NCBI RefSeq assembly: GCF_029931775.1
Contig: NC_079328.1
Coordinates: 12,523,001 to 12,587,000, forward strand
From: Euleptes europaea
Lineage: Eukaryota; Chordata; Lepidosauria; Squamata; Sphaerodactylidae
Direction of reading: 5' to 3'
DNA: 64,000 nucleotides
The stretch's first letter is position 1. The number at the start of each line of letters is the position of its first letter. Below are positions 47,556 to 58,149 of the stretch, piece after piece. Below the pieces are notes generated by a model. That model did no database searches, had not been told where the DNA came from, and saw nothing but the letters and a program-made list of their open reading frames with translations. The translations under genes were made by a program, and so were the position numbers.

Positions 47556-47985
47556 GACCTCGAGACCTCCTCTCTGCACGTCATGGGGGACAGATCCCCT
47601 AGTCCTGTAGACTAGCAGGCTTTCCACGGAGCCTGTTGACGTCGAGAGCCTGTCGACTTCGAGGTCTCATCCATGCACGTCATAGGGGACGGAACACCGA
47701 GCCCCTAGTGCAACCGTACAGTGGCTTTTATCAGAGCCTGTCGACTTCAAGGTCTCATTCATGCATGTCATAGGGGACAGAACACCGAGCCCCTAGTGCA
47801 ACCGTACAATGGCTGTTCTCAGAGCCTGTCAACTTCGAGGTCTCATCCATGCACGTCATAGGGGACAGAACCCCTAGTGCTGCAGCATATCCAGTCCTTA
47901 TCACAGCCTTTGGGTATGAGACCTCTTTCCACTCACGTCGTGGGGGAAACCTAAGCCCCCAGTGCATTAGTAAAGCCGGATTTCC
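47556..47985. repeat. Tandem array 1, units of about 80-90 bp
   Basis: Units begin GAGCCTGTCGACTTCGAGGT at about 47647, 47734 and 47822, with more diverged ones on either side (from about 47556 and to about 47985). Shared inner blocks are TGCACGTCATAGGGGACAG and CCCCTAGTGCAACCGTACA. It lies inside the DIRS-type element near its right terminal repeat. Confidence 0.82.
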
Positions 47986-48039
47986 TCACAGACATTCGAA
48001 CTGGAGCAACACAGCCTGAATGACTTGTAAAAATGAGAA

Positions 48040-48615
48040 AGAGACAAGATTAAAACAAGCATCTGAAACAGAACAGACCATTAATTTGTGGCATATTCAT
48101 TCTGCATTTGGAAGAATTGTTAAAGAAAGCCATATTGGCAAAACAGTTACATCAAATGCTGAGAGAAAATTTGTTCTGAGGTAGAAGAAAAGACACAAGT
48201 CTCTCAAATAGAACAAGCATTATTAATTTGTACCATACTATTGTACATTTGGCACATTTGTTAAATAAAGCCACATTGACAAAAGAAAAGAAATCAAATC
48301 CTGAAGAGAAGACCTTTCTAAGTGAAAGAAAAGACATAAGTCTCTTAAACAGAACAATCATCGTTATTTTGTGCTATAATCCTTTCATATTTGGCACATT
48401 TGTTACATCAAACCATACTGGCAAAAAGGAAATCAAATCCTGAAGAGAAAAACTTTTCTGAAGTAAAAGAAAAAGCACAAATCTCTCAAACGTAACAACA
48501 GTCATTATTTTGTGCCACACTATTTCTACATTTGGCACAGCTGTTAAATAAGATTATATTGGCAAAAAAGAAAATCCTGAAGAGAAATTTTCTCTGAGGT
48601 AACAGAAAAGACGCT
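48040..48615. repeat. Tandem array 2, units of about 140 bp
   Basis: About four AT-rich units. Starts of equivalent points (AAGACACAAGTCTCTCAAA and variants) are at 48190, 48331 and 48473, with a decayed one at about 48608 and an earlier partial unit from about 48050. Each unit contains TTTGGCACATTTGTTA and AAATCCTGAAGAGAA. It adjoins the right terminal repeat of the DIRS-type element. Confidence 0.85.
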
Positions 48616-48635
48616 CTGAAACAAAGCTAGTGCTC

Positions 48636-48847
48636 TCTCCACGGCGGTGAAGAGAGAACTGAGGGGGGAGCGCCCCTCCTCCCTCCGTCACATGACCGTT
48701 GGGCGGACCGTTGCTCTCGGCCTGGGACGGAGGGGAGGGGGAGCGCTCCAGGCTTTCTGAAGCTCCTAAAAGCTTTCTAGTCAGTTCTCTGCGGCTGGCC
48801 TGCGCAAGCGCAGTCCCATGCGGGACTGCACAGAAGCCACGAAGATG
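48636..48847 (-). repeat. DIRS terminal inverted repeat, right
   Basis: Inverse copy of 39286-39503. The outer end reads GGGACTGCACAGAAGCCACG and stops at GAAGATG. Confidence 0.85.
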
Positions 48848-48917
48848 AACAGATGCCTTTTCACAATGGTATCTGGAGGAGTGACATAGCAGCAACAGAT
48901 AGATGTGTTGTTGTTCC

Positions 48918-49030
48918 TGGCATCTGACGAAGGGAGCTTTGACCCTCAAAAGCTCATACCCCGAAAATCTTGTGGTCTTCAGGGTGCTACTGGACTCGGA
49001 TTTAGCTCTTCTACTGCAGATCAATACAGC
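48918..49030 (+). mobile_element. Repeat fragment with hammerhead-like motif
   Basis: CTGACGA (48924-48930), an AGGGAGC...CCCTC stem, an AAAA in place of GAAA, GCTC, then TCTTGTGGTCTTCAGGGTGC and TACTGGACTCGGATTTAGC. Same family as 38841-39000, in single orientation. Confidence 0.6.
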
Positions 49031-49379
49031 AATGCTCTGAAACAGTCTCCTTGTTCTTTGCTGCACATATCCAAAGCAGAAGCAGAGGATTTTTGCTCAT
49101 TTGGCGGGGTGAATGGTGGTGGTCAGTGGATATAGTCACGGAGGGAGCACTTTTGGAGGCAATGCGAGCATTTTGTTATTGAATGTTATAGAGTTTGGTG
49201 CAGCAGAGAGACAGTCACTTAGAGATGAAGGCCTGGATGGAGATGAAAAAAAATCTTGATTGGGTGTCAACAGTGTACACGTAGTATAGAAATTCATGGC
49301 ATTTGATGAAATGGCTTGTGGGCAGGATGTAGAGAGAATACTTGGGGACCAAGATCCAAACCCTAAGGAACTGCTTCCT

Positions 49380-49757
49380 ATCCAGTAATCCTAGTACTCC
49401 AGAGTATCCAATGAATTTGATGGGCAGTAGAGTCAGGACAGACAAAGGGAAGTACTTCTCCTCTCAAAGAGCAATTAGTTAGTTTATAGAGTTCCCTGTC
49501 ACAAAATATAGCGATAAGCACGAGTTTAGTCAGATTTAAGAAGGGATTGGACATATCCATGGAAGATTTCCACCAGTTCCACCAAATGGAACATCTGTGT
49601 TCAGAATCGTAACTCTGCATACCCATGTTTGGGGGCCTTTGCCTCCATGCCCTGCTTGTAGGTCTTCTGAAGGCATTTTTGTGGCCATTGGACACAGGAT
49701 GCTAGGCTAGATGGACAATTGGTCTGATTCAGCATAGCTGCTCTTATGTTTTTTTGA
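49380..49757 (+). mobile_element. CR1 LINE 3' region
   Basis: Runs from AATTTGATGGGCAGTAGAGT through AGAGTTCCCTGTCACAAAA to ATTGGTCTGATTCAGCATAG and a CTCTTATGTTTTTTTG end. Confidence 0.8.
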
Positions 49758-50339
49758 GGGGGGCAGCTAAGAAGAAGGTTTACTGCAAGCAAAACATTGG
49801 ACACATGGTCTGGGGAGTCCCAAATGAGAATAGTGTGTCAGAAACCTTATGGTGTAGAGAAAGTCATGCGGATTAGAGATGTCAACTATATCAAAGACAG
49901 CAGAGAGGAAAAAGGCAGAATTGTAATTTCAACAATGGCTTCTCCAGTGCAGAGGAGAGAAGTTGGATTAGAGGAGGTCAGGGTAGGGGTTGGAGTTTAC
50001 AACTCAAGGCCCAGCAAGTTGAGTTTGGAGTGGGAGAAGGAAATTGGAGTTTGAACTATAGGTGGGGAGCACATGATGTGTCAAAAGAGAACATTGGTGA
50101 TAGTGAAATATTTGAATGCTTTAGGGAAGGAGCCATAAGGGAGTGGAGTTGATATGGGGAAGGGTCGATAAGCCCTAATTCTACCTTAATGCTCAAGACC
50201 TTTCTCCTTCCCTCAGTTATTGAATTTTTGCTTTCTCCCCTCACATAGCATTGGAAAAGTGTTGAGTATCTTATAAATGATATCAAGTGAAATATTCTAA
50301 TTATTTTAATACTCTTTGCTTTATTCTTTTCTTTTTTAG
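49758..50339. other. Intron sequence up to the acceptor at 50338-50339
   Basis: No element recognised. The last 30 bases are a polypyrimidine tract (TTATTCTTTTCTTTTTTAG). Confidence 0.55.
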
Positions 50340-50477
50340 GAGAATGACATCTTCCTGGGCTGGGAAAAAGGAGCTTACAAGAAATGGGGAAAAAGTAAGA
50401 AAAAATGCTCTGATCTAACACTAGAAGAAATGAAAAAACAGGCTGCTGTTCAGTGTCTTCGCTCTGCTTCTGATGAA
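50340..50477 (+). CDS. KIAA0232: KIAA0232, second coding exon (residues 78-123)
   Basis: 46 codons, from ENDIFLGWEKGAYKKW to AAVQCLRSASDE, the continuation of the conserved N-terminal block. The acceptor is TTTTTTAG|GAG and the donor GAA|GTAAGA. Both edges are phase 0, so the exon could be skipped without shifting the frame. The lysine-rich stretch KKWGKSKKKC is noted. Confidence 0.97.
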
Positions 50478-52320
50478 GTAAGAACTAGCACAAACATTGT
50501 GATGTATTTAATTCCTTTTTCTAGGGTAGATAAAAATGATTATGTGGGCAATGTAAATATTTATTTGCAAATCAATATTTTGTAGTTATAGCAATAAGGT
50601 TGCGCAAGTGTTCAAAATACATTACAAAATGGGTAATTGATTTAAATTTTTTGAAGTGACGGGCAGAGCAATCCACAAGAGGGGGCAAAAGGGGATAGGA
50701 GCCAGTGTGACCCCTATGCCGGTGTTAGTGGCGCTTGTGCTGGCTAAACTGGCATTAACTCCGGTGCAGGGCCACTTACGCCGGCTCTGGGGGGCAGCGC
50801 GAAGCTCGGGCGCCGGTGCAGCCTCACTGGCAGTGTTCCCCCTGTGCTCGGCTTGTGCTGGTGCGGAATGGGTTGTTCCCGGGGGCGGAGCTGGCTTTAG
50901 TCAGCTCCCTAAGCCCTTTCAAACTGGGAAAGCCCCATTTTGCAGGTGCCCACTTGTACCTGCAAAATTGCTGGCCCAGCCCTGTGAAACCCTATGGAAT
51001 TCCAGCTGTTCTGAGTATGGATTGGGGTTCCCATTACTATGGGCTGCAAGTTCTTGCAAGTAGGGAGAGCCTTGTGTACCTTCGAGGTCCTGTTCTGTAT
51101 CCATGTCAAGGAAAACTTTAGCACAGGATTTTTGTCACGCATCAGTTTGTTTAGAGATTTCTTGAAACGTGCCAGTTTGCTGTTTGTAATGGAAGACATT
51201 AAAAGATTTCATTATTTGATTAATGGATTTGAATTTGGTATATGAGGCAGTTGGCAGAATGCTGATGGTGCTTCATTGCATCTTGAAAAAGTGTCGGTAT
51301 TTTTGTGTTCCATCATTCATGTTAACTGACTGTGGATTACTAAAAATCTGTTCGTCTACCATTATCACATGATAAAAATGCTCCTCTTTCTGACTCATTC
51401 ATGCATTGTAGTCTTGGCTGTTGGCCTGAACAACTCTGGATGATTAAAGTCCTCCCCATCTGATTCACCGTTCTCACCTTCCTTTTGTGTCTACTTTTTG
51501 CAGGGGCAGAATCATATTGTGATAAATTCAGGCCCTTCCTTTCTCCTTATTTGAGATTCAATAATTTCAGTTTTCCAGTCTTATTACTAACATTCCTAAC
51601 TTTTCTCTAGTAGTATTTTTGATTCCCCACTCCTCCACAATGGCGAATGCTTAGTGTTCTATAAAATGCAGTGAAATATATACAAGTGGAGAACAATCTT
51701 AAATTTGCATATCTGGGAATTTTGGGATTTGTGTTGTGAGTGGAATACCTTCTATGCCTGTTCCCTCCTCTGTTGAACCTCCCCACACCAATAGTGCACA
51801 GCTCCCTCTGTGTCTGTATAAAATCTTGTGCGCTGATAGTTGAGTTCAGCCTCTGAGCACTTCCATAGAAGAGCTAATTGCAAGGTAAGCCTGATTTCAA
51901 ATAGAATGCCACAACACAGGCATTTCCAGTACTCAGAAGCAAGCATTACAAGATGTCAAAGCTCTTATAATCAGAAAGGGGTTAGAATCACAGCCCCTAA
52001 TTCTTGTCTGTATTGGGTTATATATCTGAATCACAGAAGAATTCCTTTCCCTCCTGCCCCCAGCACCACTTCCTGTGCTGCTGCTGTGGCTTGTAGGTAG
52101 GCTTGCCATTTGCTTGCATGTACAATATTTAAAAAAGACATGTACATCTTGCCCATTGTGAGTAAACTCCCGCCTCTGAGAAATTGAGAAGTGGAAGAAA
52201 AAAGGGCTTCCATAGGGATGCTCTAGGAATTTCCACATGTCTCAGTGGTCTTTACCGTAGAGATTAAGGGAAATTCCTAGAGCATAACCTAGGAGTGGTC
52301 ACATCTTCCCCATACTCCAC
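50478..52320. other. Intron sequence, mostly unassigned
   Basis: A GC-rich patch at about 50650-50980 stands out from AT-rich flanks and may be an old DNA transposon interior, but no ends were found. Confidence 0.45.
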
Positions 52321-52324
52321 CTTC

Positions 52325-53040
52325 ATAAGAAGAGCCTGGTGGATCAGAATAGTGGTCCATTTCGTTCAGCATACTGTTCCACGCAGCAGCCAACCAGTTG
52401 CCCTGGAAGGCAAAACAAACAGGGCATAGTGGTGTAGTTTCCTTTCAATCACCGTGGCTAATAGCCTCAGATGGACCTCTCTTCCATGAATCTGTCTAAC
52501 TGCCTTTTAAAGCTGTTTGTGCTTGAGGCCATCACTTCCTCCACTGGCAGTGAATTGCTCAGTTTAATTACTCATTGAATAAAATATTTCCGTTTGTCTG
52601 TCCTGAACCTATTTCCAACAATTTCATTGGGTGCTCCCAAGTTCAGTATTATTGGAGAGGGAGAAAAAACTCCCTCTCTACACTTTTTTCATCCCTGAGT
52701 ATAACTTTATAAACCTCTGTCATGTCTCCCCATAAACATCTTTTTTCTAGACCGAAAAGGTCCCAGACTCTCCAGCCTTAAGAAAGGTGCTCCAACCCCA
52801 TAATCATCTTGGTTTGCCCTCTTTTGTACTTTTTCCAGCTGTGCAATATTCTTTGAGATACAGCAACCAGAACAGCACACAGTATTCCAAATGAGGCCAC
52901 ACCATTACGATAGCAGCTGTTCTATCTTCAGTCCTTTTCCTAATTATTCCTAGCAAGGAATTTGCCTTTTTCACTGCCACCACATGCTGAATCAACATTT
53001 TCATCAAGATTTCCATCACACCCCCAAGATAACTTTCAGT
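52325..53040 (-). mobile_element. CR1 LINE 3' part, minus strand
   Basis: On the minus strand, the end of the ORF is legible around 52900-52860 (HLEYCVLFWLLYLKEYCT, typical of CR1), followed by AAAAGTACAAAAGAGGGCAA, the 3' region landmarks AATTCACTGCCAGTGGAGGA and GGCTGCTGCGTGGAACAG, and a terminal CTTCTTATGAAG. The frame is broken. Confidence 0.9.
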
Positions 53041-53454
53041 CTCAGACTTAGCCTGACACCCTCCAATCTCAACACAAGGAGCTATCAGTGCAGGAGTGGG
53101 ACAATTCTAGCAGGTTCCTAAGGGTCTCATCCACATACTTCTTGGCCTCTTTCAGCTTCTCCAGGTCAGTAAACCTTGCTTGAAAGGGATGAACCTGTTC
53201 CCTGAGAGCCAAGAGCTCCATGCATCAAGCACACATTCACAATTTCTGTCTCATGGGCAGATACGTATATATATATATGTGATACTCTTTGCAAAGCAGT
53301 AGGTACCCCCCACCCCCACCCTGCTGGCATTCTAACTTCATAGCTGCTTTGCTTGTTTAAACGTGTTAAAGAGTATGAAAGAACCATCATCCGAAACTAT
53401 GTAGAAACTTTATACCAAGAAATTTAATCTGACATATTCAGACTTCCTTACCCA
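53041..53454. other. Intron sequence, nothing assigned
   Basis: Contains a short (AT)n run near 53266. No element recognised. Confidence 0.5.
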
Positions 53455-53762
53455 GAAGAAGAAGAAGAGTTGGTTTTTATATGCCGACTTTCTCGACCAC
53501 TTAAGAAGAATCAAACTGACTTACAATCACCTTCCCCTCCCTCCCCACAACAGACACCTTCTGAGGTAGGTGGGGCTGAAAGAGTTCAGAAAGAACTGCG
53601 ACTATCTCAAGGTCACCCAGCTGGCTTCATGTGTAGGAGTGGTTCGCCACATTAGCGTCCGCCACTCATGTGGAGGAGTGAGGAATCAAACCCTATTCTC
53701 TAGATTAGAATCCACCGCTCCAAACCATCGCTCTTAACCACTACACCACGCTGGCTCTCCAA
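53455..53762 (-). mobile_element. tRNA-derived SINE, minus strand
   Basis: An inverted (CTT)n tail (AGAAGAAGAAGAG) lies at the left, the inverted body (CACCTTCTGAGGTAGGTGGG, CAAGGTCACCCAGCTGGCTT) in the middle and an inverted tRNA head (CTTAACCACTACACCACGCT) at the right. The region between body and head has a duplicated CGCCAC segment. Confidence 0.88.
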
Positions 53763-53940
53763 CGCTGAACTCACACCAGATTTATTCATCTCTTCTTGTT
53801 TAAACAAGATTTGCCCGTGGGGTTGCCTCTTGCTCCCCCACCCACTCCTTTGCTGAACTCCCATGTTTAACTCCGTCTGTTAGTAGCTCTGTTCATGTGC
53901 TGTTTTGCACGCTCCACAAGCTGCAGACTGCTTTCTAGAG

Positions 53941-54251
53941 CAGGGGCATCGAACTCAATGGTTACGAGGGCCAGACATGACATAAATGTCACTTGGTCGG
54001 GCTGGGCCATGCCTTGCCAGCCCAGATTGGGATGGGGGGGTGGCTGCCTCAGCTGGCTTACTGGCCAGATAAGAGCTCTCAAGGGGCCAAATCTGGCCCA
54101 TGGGCCATATGTTTGATGCCTCTAGTTTACCCTGAGCTTGTGTACTTGAATCAAGAGAGTGGGGGATGGCTGCCTCAGCTGTTTCGCGGGCCAAATAAGA
54201 GCTCTCAAGGGACTGGATCCGGCCTTCAGGCCTTCATGTTTGACACCCTTG
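53941..54251. mobile_element. Short non-autonomous hAT
   Basis: Ends are CAGGGGCATCGAACTCAATG and, on the other strand, CAAGGGTGTCAAACATG. The 8-bp TSD is TTCTAGAG at 53933-53940 and TTCTAGAC at 54252-54259 (7 of 8). Internal halves repeat the blocks GGCTGCCTCAGCTG and AAGAGCTCTCAAGGG. Confidence 0.88.
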
Positions 54252-54259
54252 TTCTAGAC

Positions 54260-54990
54260 AGAGTCTCACCTCTTATTAACTCTGCTTACTGCTGGAGCCA
54301 GGAGCTCCGGCACCAGACAATAGGAGGCTCTCAGATGATTCACCTCAGTCAGCAAGAGCACCCTCCCTGGGAACCACCTTCAGAATCTCCAAGCATTTGC
54401 AAGTTTGTAGGCCAGACTGGCAGTGGTTGACTGGCCAGCTAGCTGAGAGGCGGGTGGGAAGAGAGAATCTTTCTTTATTCTGTCTTCCCCTTTTGGCACC
54501 TAGGTGAGCTCTGGCCAGTATAGTCCACAAGGTGTCTGATGTGGCATGGCATCATGGGTGCTGTGAAAACAAGGAAAGAGGTGTAGGGAGTAACCCTGCT
54601 TGCCCACTGACAACATCAGTCCACAGTTTGAGAAGTAGTAACAGCAGCTGTCAGTGGATGTGGTGGGAGTGGTTCTTGGGAAGGGTTCAGCTCTTTACAA
54701 ATGGCTGGAGAACATAGGGAGGGGGTCACCTAACTAATAATTTCAGTGTACAGAAGGTTTGAACAGTCTCAGTCAATTCCTGAAGAGGTTTCAAAGACTG
54801 CAGTCTTCCTTTACATGGTTTTCCCCTTGTTTTTGTCTGATTTCAAGGAGTAGATTGGCAAAATTGCGGTTTTTCTACAAATATTTGTGTTCCGTGCATT
54901 ATTTTGATACCTTGTGTAGATTTCCGTATCACAATAAGTGCCCTAAAAAGATTGCCCAAAGCTGCCTTATGCTTTGCAACTAGACATAAT
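54260..54990. other. Intron sequence, nothing assigned
   Basis: No element recognised. Confidence 0.5.
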
Positions 54991-54994
54991 TATG

Positions 54995-55235
54995 AATGGA
55001 ATGCAAACTAGTGTAGTGTAATGACTAAGGTGGTTGGCGTGAGCTGCAGGAAGCCTGTGCTACAAGTATCTCCTTGACCAATGGCAAGCTACCATTCACT
55101 TAGCGTTCATCCTCTGTTTCCCCCCAGAAATCTGTAAGATGAGGATATTATTAGTGTACCATACAGAACTTGTACAGATTGGATAGTGAATGTGAACCTC
55201 TTTGAACACTTGAAAAAGACAAGGAGTGATTAAAC
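54995..55235 (+). mobile_element. tRNA-derived SINE, decayed
   Basis: The head AGTGTAGTGTAATGACTAAG followed by GGTGGTTGGCGTGAGCTGC is an altered tRNA head. The body has AGATGAGGATATTATTAGTG and ends in GTGAACCTCTTTGAACACTT. It ends about 45 bases before the next exon. Confidence 0.65.
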
Positions 55236-55278
55236 CGACTGTTGAATAATATGTCCATTATTCATTATTATTCTACAG

Positions 55279-55345
55279 AGCTCTGGGATTGAGACTTTAG
55301 TGGAAGAGCTCTGCTGCAGACTGAAGGATCTCCAGAGTAAACAAG
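55279..55345 (+). CDS. KIAA0232: KIAA0232, third coding exon (residues 124-145 and first base of 146)
   Basis: 67 bases encoding SSGIETLVEELCCRLKDLQS plus KQ. The acceptor is TATTCTACAG|AGC and the donor CAAG|GTGAGA (phase 1). Human has a CSR where this copy has CCR. The helical, leucine-bearing segment could form a short coiled coil, which is an inference. Confidence 0.96.
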
Positions 55346-55794
55346 GTGAGAACTCCTTTTGAACTCAATGGCTTCAGATATTACACCTTTCTAAATTAGG
55401 TTAGTACCTTGCACAGGGTAATAGCGTGGATTCTGCTGCAGTAACTTAAAAACTTAGTTTTCACAGATAGCATACAAGGTAATAAACTTCTGTCTGCACT
55501 ACACTGCTTCAATTGCAGGTGGGAGTTTGCTTGATAACCAAACAAACACATATGCTGATGACCCCCAAAGATCTGTGTCTCAACTAAGCCTTCAGAAGCA
55601 ACCCCATTATGTGAAGCTGTGCTTCCTTTCGTCTGTCTTCAATCTAGTGCCAGTCAGTTTCATAGCATGTTCTTCTATTGGGGGAGAAAAGTTTCTGTCC
55701 ACTTTCTCTGTGATCATTTTGGTTATCTGCATTTCTTCCCCACCTCTTTAATATCGTCCTTGAGATCCACAAGAACTTTCCCCTTCTGTCATAA

Positions 55795-56290
55795 TATGAG
55801 ACTTTGTGGGCCCCTGGACTGGTTGTCCTGGGGGACTTCAACACATGCCAAGGCTGTCTTGCCAAGAGTGACTCGGGATTTCATGGCCTCCATGATAACC
55901 ATGGACCTGTCTCAGGTAATAACTGGTCCTACACATTGTGCAGGTCACACTCTTGTATTTTGTTTTGGGCAGGAGGAATGCGATCTGAGGGTGGAGGAAT
56001 TGACAGTGGTTCCTTTGTCATGGATAGATCACTACTTGCTTGGGTTTAGACTTACAGGGAAACCAAGACTCTGCAGGGGGTGGATCTATTAAAATGATCC
56101 ACTCTTGGAGCCAGATGAATCCAAATGGCTTTCAGATGGCTTTTGAGGATTTTCCTGTAGATTTGGCTGGTGGTCCTGTTGATGCCCTGCTTTCAAAAAA
56201 GTCCCAGTTAATTATTTCAGAGTTGTTGACATCTGTGAACTGCCTGTCTGCTTGTCTCCAAATGCAAGCGGTACTACATGACTAAAAGAT
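55795..56290 (+). mobile_element. L2-clade LINE, endonuclease end
   Basis: In broken frames it encodes a WAPGLVVLGDFN-like motif, TGPTHCAGHTL and PLSWIDHYLLGFRL, landmarks of the endonuclease C-terminus of L2-type LINEs. The usual catalytic SDH triad residue is changed (IDH). It ends about 200 bases before the next exon. Confidence 0.7.
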
Positions 56291-56489
56291 GGTGGTATCA
56301 AAGCTTTGTTTTTAAATCCAGTATGTTTTAATGGTTGTATGAACCGATGAATGTCTTTAGTAGTCAATCATGGGATTGTATTATTGTAGTATGATGAATG
56401 CTTATGTGTATCGTAAGAAATTATATAAATAGACGGGGAAATGAAAGTCTGAGGTCACATTTTCAGATGATTGTCTTATTCTAAAACAG

Positions 56490-56571
56490 AAGAGAAGATT
56501 CATAAGAAACTTGAGGGCTCTTTGCCTCCTGAAGTTGATTTATCTCCTGCGGCAAAGGATCAAGTGGAAAT
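56490..56571 (+). CDS. KIAA0232: KIAA0232, fourth coding exon (residues 146-172)
   Basis: 82 bases completing codon 146 and encoding EKIHKKLEGSLPPEVDLSPA and AKDQVE, then the first two bases of Met173. The acceptor is CTAAAACAG|AAG and the donor AAT|GTATGT (phase 2). The intron on each side holds a piece of L2 LINE. Confidence 0.96.
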
Positions 56572-56689
56572 GTATGTCTCCTCCTTTTTTACAATAAAAG
56601 TATCCTGTTTTCTTTCTGTTTCCATATACCTATGCACACATTGATGTAAAATCAAATGCTATGAATAGGTGTAGATAGGCACTTTATTG

Positions 56690-58145
56690 TCACTATCTTG
56701 ATATACAGATTTGACCACCGCTCAAAAAAACCCTTCATTGGCTACGGATGAGATGGCCAGTTACAGGCCAGTCTGCAATCTACTTTTTTAGAGAATGTGA
56801 TAGAGTGTGTGGTGGCATGTCTGCCCTTGACCCATTTCAGTCCATTTCAGGCCTGGGTTTGGTACCAAAACAGCTTTAGTTGCACTGGTAGATGATCTTT
56901 GTTTAAAGTTGGGCAGGGGACAATCTTACCTGTTGATACTGTTGGACATCCCAGCAGCCTTTGATGCAGCTGACCGCTCCATTCTTATCCACCAGCTTGA
57001 ATATGGAGTTGGTATGAAGGGCGTAACCCTTTGGTGGTTTCGCTCTTTTCTGTCTGACTGGACAAAAAGAATCTCCACTGGAGGTGCAGAATCAGCTGGG
57101 TGGAATTTTATCTTGTGGGGTGCCACAGGGTTCTATTCTCTCACCCATGCTTTTAAAGATATATGTCTGGCCATTGAATGAAATTGTCTGGAGCTTTGGG
57201 GTTAGGTGTCATCAATATGCAGATGACACCCAGCTCTGTATGTCATTAACCAAGCCTCCAGGAACCATCTGTGTTGGTTCTGAAATGGTACTTTTAGGCT
57301 GTGGTCAGATGGCTAAGGCAGACCAAACTGGAGTTTAATCCAGACAAGAGGTAATGCTGGTTAGGAAGGCTAATATTTTAAAGCAGTGATGGCGAACCTT
57401 TTAGAGACCGAGTGCCCAAACTGTAACCCAAAACCCACTTATTTAATGCAAAGTCCCAACACGGCAATTTAACCTGAATACTGAGGTTTCCTCCCAGCTC
57501 GGCAAGGGGGGGGGCGGCGGGGAGTCCAGGGAGGGGGGCTTTGAACGGCTCCACGCTCCCTTCAAAGCCCCCGAACGTGCCCACAGAGAGGGCTTGGCGT
57601 GCTGGATTTGGCACATGTGCCATAGGTTCGCCAACACGGTTCTAGAGGGACTGAAAGTGGCTTTTTCAGAGCAGGTTAAGAGCTTGGGGGTGCTCATGGG
57701 CCCTGCCTTGCTGCTTGAAAAGCAAATTGCTGCTTGAAAAGCAGGTTGGCATGGTTGCCAGGCATGCCTTCTAACAGCTGCCTCCAATTCACCAGCTTTC
57801 TTTTACCTAGACTCAGCTGGTCTGGCCACTCTAATCCATGCTTCTGTAACCTCACAGTTGGATTACTGCAGTGCACTCTTTGAAGACAACCCAGAAACTA
57901 CCAGAACCTGGGCTTTTCCATCATGGCTCTGGCTCTGGCTTCCTGAATCTTGGAGATCTTCAGGAGGCACTGCAAGGCCTGCCTGTTTATCAGGGCTTTT
58001 TGGAGGGGAGTTGAATGGCAGGAATCTTTTAAAGGAGGAGGGCCTTGGCTCTTGATGTTTTAGCTGGCAATTTTGTAACTATTATTGTAAGCCTCCTTGA
58101 GCCAAGAGGAAAGGCAGGATGTAAATGTTTTAATTAATAAATAAA
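56690..58145 (+). mobile_element. L2-clade LINE, reverse transcriptase part and 3' end
   Basis: Broken frames carry SYRPVCNLLF, LLILLDIPAAFDAADRSILI, a WNFILWGATGF-like block in one frame and SCGVPQGSILSPMLLKIY in another, then QYADDTQL (57213-57234), so YADD is kept. The 3' end is TTGTAAGCCTCCTTGAGCCA followed by AATAAATAAATACATTA. A hAT sits inside. Confidence 0.88.
57384..57639. mobile_element. Short non-autonomous hAT inside the L2
   Basis: Ends are CAGTGATGGCGAACCTTTTA and, on the other strand, CCGTGTTGGCGAACCTATGG. The imperfect 8-bp TSD is TTTTAAAG at 57376-57383 and TTCTAGAG at 57640-57647 (6 of 8). Confidence 0.82.
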
Positions 58146-58149
58146 TACA

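Larger units (their letters stand above)
39254..48847 (-). mobile_element. DIRS-type retroelement with both termini, broken (fossil)
   Basis: Inverted terminal repeats of about 210-250 bp mark the ends, and an internal complementary region (ICR) is present beside the left one. In DIRS-1 the ICR lies next to the 3' terminal repeat, so this copy is read on the minus strand. Later insertions are an R4 LINE (40950-43233) and a hAT (44032-45905). Two tandem arrays lie just inside the right end. A gag-like piece may be present near 47.1 kb. No reverse transcriptase or recombinase is recognised, so it is likely non-autonomous or deeply decayed internally. The repeats are about 95 percent alike by eye, which suggests a moderate age. 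Confidence 0.78.

Noticed and set aside
47556-48615. CRISPR-like array
   Set aside because: Units are adjacent, 80-140 bp long and diverged, without spacers, and the genome is vertebrate.
50650-50980. GC-rich patch as a CpG-island promoter or transposon
   Set aside because: No TIR, TSD or coding signal could be found, so it is only noted in the intron entry.
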